From: Phytopseudomonas seleniipraecipitans
GTDB lineage: Bacteria; Pseudomonadota; Gammaproteobacteria; Pseudomonadales; Pseudomonadaceae
Length of the DNA: 64,000 nucleotides
NCBI RefSeq assembly: GCF_900102335.1
Contig: NZ_FNBM01000010.1
Location: 62,001 to 126,000 of the forward strand
Reading direction: 5' to 3'
Under the pieces are notes generated by a model. It worked only from the letters and a program-made list of their open reading frames with translations, was not told the DNA's origin and did not search any database. Shown piece by piece: positions 62,243 through 64,000 of the stretch (its first letter is position 1; each line of letters opens with the position of its first letter). Both the position numbers and the translations under genes were made by a program.

Positions 62243-62456
62243 TGCCTGTGAAAAAGCAGGTCTGTCGTCAAGTTACGCACAGAGGCTGTTGATAACGCTG
62301 TATCGAACGTGTGTGCAACCGTACGCAGGGCTTGGCGTGCGGCGCTTTCAGCCCGTAGCGCTTTTTCTGATCAGGAATTTTATGTTGTAAAACAGAGCGT
62401 TGGAGGCATCATCAGGTTGATCTCCAGTAATTGCCCACATCTGCTGTGGGCAGCGT

Positions 62457-62670
62457 TGTGGATAAGATGCGTATGTCGGTCTGCAGGCCCCGGGCTTGCT
62501 GCCCTGACACGTTATGGTTGTTTTTTGATCAGCTGCGTGGTCGCGTGAAAAGCACACCGACTGTGTGTTGAAGTCAATAAATACTTCAATATTTTCAGGA
62601 TGTTAAAAGCCTGGAGGACGTTATGGAGGCGCGGTTATCCACTCTCACTGTGGAGCAGCCTGTGGATAAC
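62457..62670. other. Cluster of DnaA-box-like sites
   Basis: TGTGGATAA at 62457-62465 and 62661-62669 are perfect reverse-strand DnaA boxes; TTATCCACT at 62635-62643 has one change and TGTTGATAA at 62287-62295 one change. The boxes at 62634-62670 form a perfect 9-base inverted repeat GTTATCCAC/GTGGATAAC with a 19-base spacer. The region has no recognised gene. DnaA binding is inferred. Confidence 0.4.
62568..62589. promoter_or_regulatory. Perfect 7-7 palindrome, operator-like
   Basis: TTGAAGT and ACTTCAA flank an 8-base A+T-rich spacer (CAATAAAT). It lies 34 bases before a GGAGG-ATG pair and could be the operator or promoter element of the short unit ending at 62732. Confidence 0.4.
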
Positions 62671-62724
62671 GTGGTGGTGGTTTACTCGGGGATTACCAGC
62701 GCGTGCGCTGCAGCGCGCTGGTGA
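62623..62724 (+). CDS. Candidate 33-residue small protein
   Basis: ATG 62623 follows CTGGAGGACG; the frame reads MEARLSTLTVEQPVDNVVVV and ends at TGA 62722-62724 inside a strong terminator stem. It also overlaps the paired DnaA-box-like sites. A coding role is unproven; a small RNA ending at the same terminator is an equal alternative. Confidence 0.3.
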   Translation: MEARLSTLTVEQPVDNVVVVYSGITSACAAARW

Positions 62725-62732
62725 TTTTTTAC
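62692..62732 (+). terminator. Intrinsic terminator with no recognised upstream gene
   Basis: Perfect 9-base stem ACCAGCGCG/CGCGCTGGT with a 10-base loop and a GATTTTTTAC tail, on the plus strand. azu already has its own terminator at 62214, so this one implies a separate plus-strand transcript between about 62250 and 62690. It faces the convergent regulator gene ending at 62754. Confidence 0.7.
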
Positions 62733-62753
62733 TCAGCTGCCGGAGGCGCGCTT

Positions 62754-63395
62754 CTAGTCTTCGCCACTGTCGCTTGAGCCAATGCCACGCCAGCGTTTGG
62801 CACCGATCAGGATAAAGCGCAGCTGCTCGGTCATCTTCGTGTGTGGGCGGCGGTGCAGGGGCAGAGACGCGGACTGCGGGTCGATCAGCTCCGGCAGGGT
62901 GGCGAATACGGTTTTCACCACCAGATCGGCCAACATGCTGCGCGCGGGTTCATCGAGATGCTGCAGTTTGGGCAGGCGGCTCAGGTCGCTCGCCAGGTCG
63001 GCGGCAATGCCTTCACGAAACGTGGCCAGGGCCATGCGCACGGGCAGCGAGCCGCCGAATTGCTCGCGAGCGAGGAACAGAAACTGGCCGCGGTTCTGCT
63101 CCACCGCACTGAGAAATATCTGCACCGAGGCGTCGATCATGCCGCCCAGTTCGAACTCGTTGCGGCGCACTTGGCGCAGCGTGACGCGAAAGGTTTCGCC
63201 CACCTCTGCAACCAGCGCCAGGCCGAGGGCGTCCATGTCCTTGAAATGGCGATAGAAGCCGGTTGGCACGATGCCGGCAACACGGGCGACTTCACGCAGG
63301 CTGAGGCTGCTGAAGGCCCGCCCGCCGTCGAGCAGCTGACGTGCTGCATCCATCAGCGCCTGACGGGTAGGGTGATGTGGGCTGGGTGATGGCAT
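62754..63395 (-). CDS. desT: TetR-family regulator, FabR/DesT-like
   Basis: A 213-residue TetR protein: helix-turn-helix at about 25-55 (SLREVARVAGIVPTGFYRHFKD) followed by ligand domain with RRNEFELGGMIDASVQIFL. VPTGFYRHFKDMDALGLALV is typical of FabR/DesT, which sense acyl-CoA and repress unsaturated fatty acid genes. ATG 63395 is chosen; an upstream ATG at 63437 lies inside the ZapG terminator. The usual desBC partners are not in this window, so the symbol is tentative. Confidence 0.8.
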   Translation of the reverse strand: MPSPSPHHPTRQALMDAARQLLDGGRAFSSLSLREVARVAGIVPTGFYRHFKDMDALGLALVAEVGETFRVTLRQVRRNEFELGGMIDASVQIFLSAVEQNRGQFLFLAREQFGGSLPVRMALATFREGIAADLASDLSRLPKLQHLDEPARSMLADLVVKTVFATLPELIDPQSASLPLHRRPHTKMTEQLRFILIGAKRWRGIGSSDSGED

Positions 63396-63433
63396 CGAAT
63401 CGATTCCCTGTTCTGCCGATTCGGGGTCGTAAA

Positions 63434-63459
63434 GCAAAACCCCGCCATGCGGCGGGGTT
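63434..63459 (-). terminator. Intrinsic terminator of the ZapG-like gene
   Basis: On the minus strand AACCCCGCC/GGCGGGGTT with a 4-base loop and TTGCTTT tail, 21 bases after the stop at 63480. Confidence 0.85.
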
Positions 63460-63479
63460 CGAGTTACTCGCGCCGCTGC

Positions 63480-63920
63480 TTAATAGCGGTTCTTCAGGCC
63501 GTAGCCTTCATCGAGCATGCCCGGCACGTCGTCACCCTTGGGCGCGTAGTCCTTGGGCATTTCATTGTCACGCGGCGGGGTCAGGCGGTCGCGCTTCTCG
63601 CCAGTCGGCTCGGCGTGCAAGGTGGCGAGCAGGCGTTGGCGCGTCACTTCGTCGAGAGCCAGGCGATCGGCACCGTGCGACAGGTGTTCCTGAACGTCGT
63701 GATAACTCTGGGTCAGTTTCTTGACCAGATTGGCGGTGGTGTTGAAGTGGGTAACCACTTCGCTCTGGTAGGCCTCGAAACGTTCCTGCATGTCGTCCAG
63801 CTGACGCTGCGTGCGGCTGGGGGCGGCATTGGGCGCAAGGCGGGCGATCAGGAAACCGATGGCGATGCCAGCGACCAGGGTAAGTGCCGGTAGCAACCAG
63901 GCGGTGAGCGTCTGTTCCAC
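63480..63920 (-). CDS. YhcB/DUF1043-family (ZapG-like) membrane protein
   Basis: A 146-residue protein with one N-terminal helix (LLPALTLVAGIAIGFLIARL, about 9-28) then a coiled coil (about 35-110) with QRQLDDMQERFEAYQSEVVTHF and the HFNTTANLVKKLTQSYHDVQEHL motif of DUF1043. The family (YhcB/ZapG) links envelope synthesis and cell division. The end of the protein is proline- and charge-rich. The window ends upstream of it (63921-64000), with only promoter-like sequence. Confidence 0.88.
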   Translation of the reverse strand: MEQTLTAWLLPALTLVAGIAIGFLIARLAPNAAPSRTQRQLDDMQERFEAYQSEVVTHFNTTANLVKKLTQSYHDVQEHLSHGADRLALDEVTRQRLLATLHAEPTGEKRDRLTPPRDNEMPKDYAPKGDDVPGMLDEGYGLKNRY

Positions 63921-64000
63921 GAGTCCTTCCTCTCTAAACGGCTTTGCTTTACGTTAACGGCTGGAACCTGCGCTGTACACCGCTAAGTGCTGGTGTGCGC

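Noticed and set aside
62250..62732. Chromosomal origin of replication
   Set aside because: There are DnaA-box-like sites but no dnaA, rpmH or gyrB nearby and no long A+T-rich unwinding region, so oriC is not supported.
62309..62815. Frames of 79 and 71 residues in the gap after azu
   Set aside because: Cys/Trp/Arg-rich text without ribosome sites; the second runs through a terminator and into the convergent gene.
1..64000. tRNA, rRNA, CRISPR array, prophage or complete insertion sequence
   Set aside because: Looked for cloverleaf ends, regular spaced repeats, integrases and transposase pairs; only the truncated RAYT and small repeats were found.

Overview
The window is a chromosomal segment of a gamma-proteobacterium that is almost certainly a Pseudomonas, but not P. 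aeruginosa. Gene content and order match blocks I remember from P. aeruginosa PAO1 (locus names here are from memory, not from a search). G+C is high throughout except for one A+T-rich patch near 59.4-60.2 kb. No rRNA, tRNA, CRISPR array, prophage or intact insertion sequence was seen.

Layout. 1-3.5 kb: a cut-off lipoprotein, a MocR-type regulator divergent from a DUF1127 peptide, and a PuuB-like amine oxidase. 3.6-8.8 kb: the D-alanine catabolism block (dadR divergent from dadA-RidA-dadX), a PauR-like polyamine repressor and cytochrome c5. 8.9-18.9 kb: an acyl-CoA hydrolase/transferase, xpt, a UPF0158 protein, rep helicase, a GGDEF-EAL protein, a MATE pump and a LysR regulator (PA5293-like). 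19.4-23.2 kb: a Cache chemoreceptor and ornithine decarboxylase speC, the latter behind a long leader that can fold into several stem-loops. 23.3-29.5 kb: a Lon-like protease, small conserved proteins, fklB, a Fur-box gene and ispB. 29.8-43.5 kb: the housekeeping run rplU-rpmA-obg-proB-creA, a second chemoreceptor, rpsT, murJ, ribF-ileS-lspA-fkpB-ispH. 43.7-53.4 kb: PAS-GGDEF, dienelactone hydrolase, ppa, mtfA, mpl-ubiX-lipoprotein, a four-gene minus-strand operon (TetR, YigZ, YbaK, 2-hydroxyacid dehydrogenase) and a Tat-exported aldo/keto reductase. 54.2-58.3 kb: beta-alanine catabolism (bauR, bauA, bauC). 58.4-60.5 kb: an accessory patch with REP repeats, a truncated RAYT transposase and an A+T-rich orphan lipoprotein. 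60.5-64 kb: a variant MBL-fold protein, azurin, a gene-poor stretch with DnaA-box-like sites, a FabR/DesT-like regulator and a ZapG/YhcB-like protein.

Several separated loci converge on amine and alanine metabolism: speC makes putrescine, PauR-like and PuuB-like proteins deal with polyamine breakdown, bauRAC handles beta-alanine (a spermidine breakdown product), and dadRAX handles alanine. The rest is mostly core envelope, translation and isoprenoid housekeeping.

The most interesting non-gene signals are the speC leader with four consecutive stem-loops, two families of GTAG-headed REP repeats with a dead RAYT whose stop codon is supplied by a REP, and the 62.25-62.73 kb stretch. That stretch holds paired DnaA-box-like sites, a perfect palindrome and an intrinsic terminator but no recognised gene.
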